Shown in pieces: positions 6,650 through 7,829 of a DNA stretch of 7,829 nucleotides (the stretch's first letter is position 1; the number at the start of each line of letters is the position of its first letter). The notes beneath the pieces are model-generated. The model saw nothing but the letters and a program-made list of their open reading frames with translations. It was not told where the DNA came from and made no database searches. The translations under genes and the position numbers were made by a program. This DNA comes from Caryophanales bacterium UBA2298 (GTDB lineage: Bacteria > Bacillota_I > Bacilli_A > Izemoplasmatales > Hujiaoplasmataceae), in contig DDWA01000003.1 in assembly GCA_002345425.1 (NCBI GenBank), positions 4,861-12,689 of the forward strand. Reading direction: 5' to 3'.

Positions 6650-7542
6650 AGTTTTTCTATAATAAAATCCTTGCAGCTAATATCAGTATCTTTCTTTATC
6701 ATTTCAAAAAAGTGTTTTCGTTTATAAATGTCCAAATACAACAAAATAGCAATAGTTTTAAATAATTCATCTTCGAACTCTTTCATTTGTTTTAGTTCAT
6801 AGTGAGCCAATGCTTTATAGTAGTGGAAATATTCAATTGAATAATATGAATACTTCTTCTTTGCCAAATCTAACGCCGTTTCAGACATACTTATCAGTTC
6901 TGAAAATCTATTTAATCTACCTAAATTTTTGATTATCCAAAAAAATATTTGTGAATCTAGTAAAGCATTACCGCCTAATAGTAGTTTATCATTTTTACGC
7001 AGATAACTTATTTTCTTTAAAATTTGTTCTCTATCTTTTTCACTGTACTCCATAATTAAACCTAAAATATAAATTTCGCTATCATGTAAGATTTCTTTTT
7101 TCATTATGTTTTCAAATACCACATTTTTCTTAAGCTGTGTAATCATTTCAATGCTAGAAATCTTATTTGAATAAAAGTCAAAAAGGAGCTTAGAAACATG
7201 GTAAAAAACTTGAGTTTCATCATCTAAAAGGAGTAAATTCTTCATTTTTAATCTAATAAGTTTAGCATCATCCAGTTTTTTGTTTACAACTAAATTCAAG
7301 AATTCTTTAACCAATTCCTTTTCTTTTTCAGAACTACTTTGATAAGAAGATATCAATTTCAACAAAGGAATCTGAAGTTTATGTGAAAATTTAATTATCA
7401 CATCAAACGGTACTTCTGACTCACCGTTCCGATAGCGATAATACTGTCTTTGAGAAACAATACCTTGCAAATAAGTTTCTTGTGTCATTTTCCTATCATA
7501 GCGAAGATTTTCCATATAATTAAGTAATTTTACAATATTCAT
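6631..7542 (-). CDS. RNPP-type (Rgg/PlcR-like) HTH regulator with helical peptide-receptor domain
   Basis: A 303-residue protein with an N-terminal XRE-type helix-turn-helix at about 6-65 (MTQETYLQGIVSQ through the RNGESEVP turn to KLQIPLLKLI). A long all-helical region of TPR-like character follows at about 72-300. This size and layout is that of the RNPP family (Rgg, NprR, PlcR, PrgX), cytoplasmic receptors that bind an imported oligopeptide and change DNA binding. The recognition region is unusually rich in Tyr and Arg (SQRQYYRYRNG). The ATG has an ideal ribosome site, AAGGAGG with a six-base spacer. The gene is divergent from a secreted repeat peptide across 106 bases, the usual layout of a receptor and its signal. 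A 17-base motif there recurs upstream of the HD-GYP gene. A plain XRE regulator unrelated to signalling is the alternative. Confidence 0.85.
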   Translation of the reverse strand: MNIVKLLNYMENLRYDRKMTQETYLQGIVSQRQYYRYRNGESEVPFDVIIKFSHKLQIPLLKLISSYQSSSEKEKELVKEFLNLVVNKKLDDAKLIRLKMKNLLLLDDETQVFYHVSKLLFDFYSNKISSIEMITQLKKNVVFENIMKKEILHDSEIYILGLIMEYSEKDREQILKKISYLRKNDKLLLGGNALLDSQIFFWIIKNLGRLNRFSELISMSETALDLAKKKYSYYSIEYFHYYKALAHYELKQMKEFEDELFKTIAILLYLDIYKRKHFFEMIKKDTDISCKDFIIEKLRKELE

Positions 7543-7560
7543 GCTTAGCCTCCTTAAAAC

Positions 7561-7577
7561 TATGACATATACGCCGT
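7561..7577 (+). promoter_or_regulatory. Shared 17-base motif, copy 2 (peptide / regulator intergenic region)
   Basis: Plus-strand TATGACATATACGCCGT, identical to the copy before the HD-GYP gene. Relative to the peptide gene it lies just upstream of the -35 position, with the same 39-base offset to the -10 box as in copy 1. Relative to the regulator it lies within the predicted 5' leader, where bound protein could block its own transcription. It is the likely operator of the regulator. Confidence 0.75.
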
Positions 7578-7596
7578 AGAAATGTTATGTAATTAC

Positions 7597-7605
7597 TGGT
7601 AATAT
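7597..7605 (+). promoter_or_regulatory. Candidate -10 region of the peptide gene
   Basis: TGG-TAATAT is a weak -10 (7600-7605) with an extended TG. It lies 39 bases from the start of the shared motif, exactly as GATAAT does in the HD-GYP promoter. An overlapping TATAAA at 7605-7610 is an alternative. The -35 position reads TAGAAA, far from consensus, consistent with activator dependence. Confidence 0.45.
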
Positions 7606-7634
7606 ATAAATATATCAAAATATATTTATATATT
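7601..7634. repeat. Perfect 15-base AT palindrome upstream of the peptide gene
   Basis: AATATATAAATATAT (7601-7615) and ATATATTTATATATT (7620-7634) are exact reverse complements around the loop CAAA. The structure touches both divergent -10 boxes and ends at the GGGGG ribosome-site region of the peptide gene. It could be an operator, a cruciform, or, if transcribed in full, a hairpin controlling translation. Confidence 0.7.
7609..7617 (-). promoter_or_regulatory. Extended -10 promoter of the regulator gene
   Basis: The minus strand reads TGATATATT, a five-of-six -10 box with the extended TG, of the same form as other promoters in this window. Transcription would start near 7602, giving a leader of about 60 bases that contains the shared motif and the AAGGAGG site. 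It overlaps the peptide promoter, so the two may compete for polymerase. Confidence 0.5.
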
Positions 7635-7648
7635 GGGGGAAAGAAAAA

Positions 7649-7829
7649 ATGAGAAAATTTTTAGTTTTGTTAGTAACACTTGCTGTTGGGTTCAGTTTTA
7701 TTCAATCTAGTACCTTCAGCCTAAACAACCAAAGTAATGCAAATCAAGTAGTAAATTTAGGATTCGATGACGATGATCTTCCTGATTTCATCAATTTAGG
7801 TTTTGATGACGATGATCTTCCTGATTTCA
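7649..7829 (+). CDS. Secreted tandem-repeat peptide precursor, probable pheromone (3' end outside window)
   Basis: A frame of 60 codons that stays open at the right edge. Residues 1-24 form a signal peptide: MRK head, hydrophobic core FLVLLVTLAVGFSFI, then a polar SSTFS region. A short Asn/Gln-rich linker (25-35) leads into 13-residue tandem repeats NLGFDDDDLPDFI, complete at 36-48 and 12 residues of a second at 49-60. Each repeat has five acidic and no basic residues. The ATG follows GGGGGAAAG by five bases. The gene is divergent from an RNPP-type receptor and carries the motif shared with the HD-GYP promoter. I infer that the exported product is cut into several copies of a signalling peptide which re-enters the cell. 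The core DDLPDF resembles PapR (ADLPFEF). A repetitive acidic surface protein is the main alternative. Repeat number and stop are unknown. Confidence 0.8.
   Translation, partial: MRKFLVLLVTLAVGFSFIQSSTFSLNNQSNANQVVNLGFDDDDLPDFINLGFDDDDLPDF
7754..7829 (+). repeat. 39-base tandem repeats encoding NLGFDDDDLPDFI
   Basis: Unit 1 spans 7754-7792 and unit 2 spans 7793-7829, cut two bases short by the window edge. Over the 37 bases compared they differ at two places, GGA/GGT and TTC/TTT, both silent third-codon changes. The peptide is therefore identical while the DNA has drifted slightly. The array probably continues to the right. Confidence 0.93.

Noticed and set aside
6553..7577. Mobile element with 17-base terminal inverted repeats around the regulator gene
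   Set aside because: The repeats do bracket about 1 kb, but there is no transposase and no target-site duplication at the outer edges. Both copies sit at equal distances from promoter boxes, which fits operators better.
7754..7829. CRISPR array
   Set aside because: The units are adjacent with no spacers, are in frame, and encode identical peptides.

Overview
This is an AT-rich bacterial chromosome segment with ten genes: eight complete protein genes, one protein gene running off the right edge, and a tRNA gene cut by the left edge. TGA ends the AMMECR1-fusion gene and the tryptophans I checked are TGG, so there is no reason to suspect the mycoplasma code. AT-richness, Shine-Dalgarno sites of the AAGGAGG type, extended -10 promoters, an FBP-type lactate dehydrogenase and an RNPP-type peptide regulator point to a low-GC Bacillota or an Acholeplasma/Izemoplasma-like member of the Mycoplasmatota. 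The lineage call is an inference.

Left part (1-2376, minus strand): the 5' half of tRNA-Val(GAC) with its promoter, then a two-gene AmmeMemoRadiSam operon made of a radical SAM enzyme followed by a protein fusing a LigB/Memo-like domain to an AMMECR1 domain. Middle part (2440-5705): a three-helix membrane protein of unknown function, a cytoplasmic cyclophilin, an inositol-monophosphatase-family phosphatase (all minus strand), and an L-lactate dehydrogenase on the plus strand. Strong hairpin terminators separate several of these units.

Right part (5728-7829) is the interesting one. A complete HD-GYP cyclic-di-GMP phosphodiesterase and an HTH/TPR-like regulator of the RNPP (Rgg/PlcR/PrgX) kind lie on the minus strand. 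A small secreted peptide precursor is transcribed away from the regulator. After its signal sequence the precursor carries tandem 13-residue repeats, NLGFDDDDLPDFI; two are visible and the array leaves the window. The 17-base sequence TATGACATATACGCCGT occurs exactly twice, once before the peptide gene and once before the HD-GYP gene. Each copy points toward its gene and sits 39 bases, start to start, from a candidate -10 box.

My reading is a peptide quorum-sensing circuit: a multi-copy pheromone precursor, its cytoplasmic receptor/regulator, and a c-di-GMP phosphodiesterase as a co-regulated output. The repeat core DDLPDF resembles the PapR heptapeptide ADLPFEF that activates PlcR in Bacillus cereus. 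The sequence, repeats and operators are seen directly; the signalling role is inferred.
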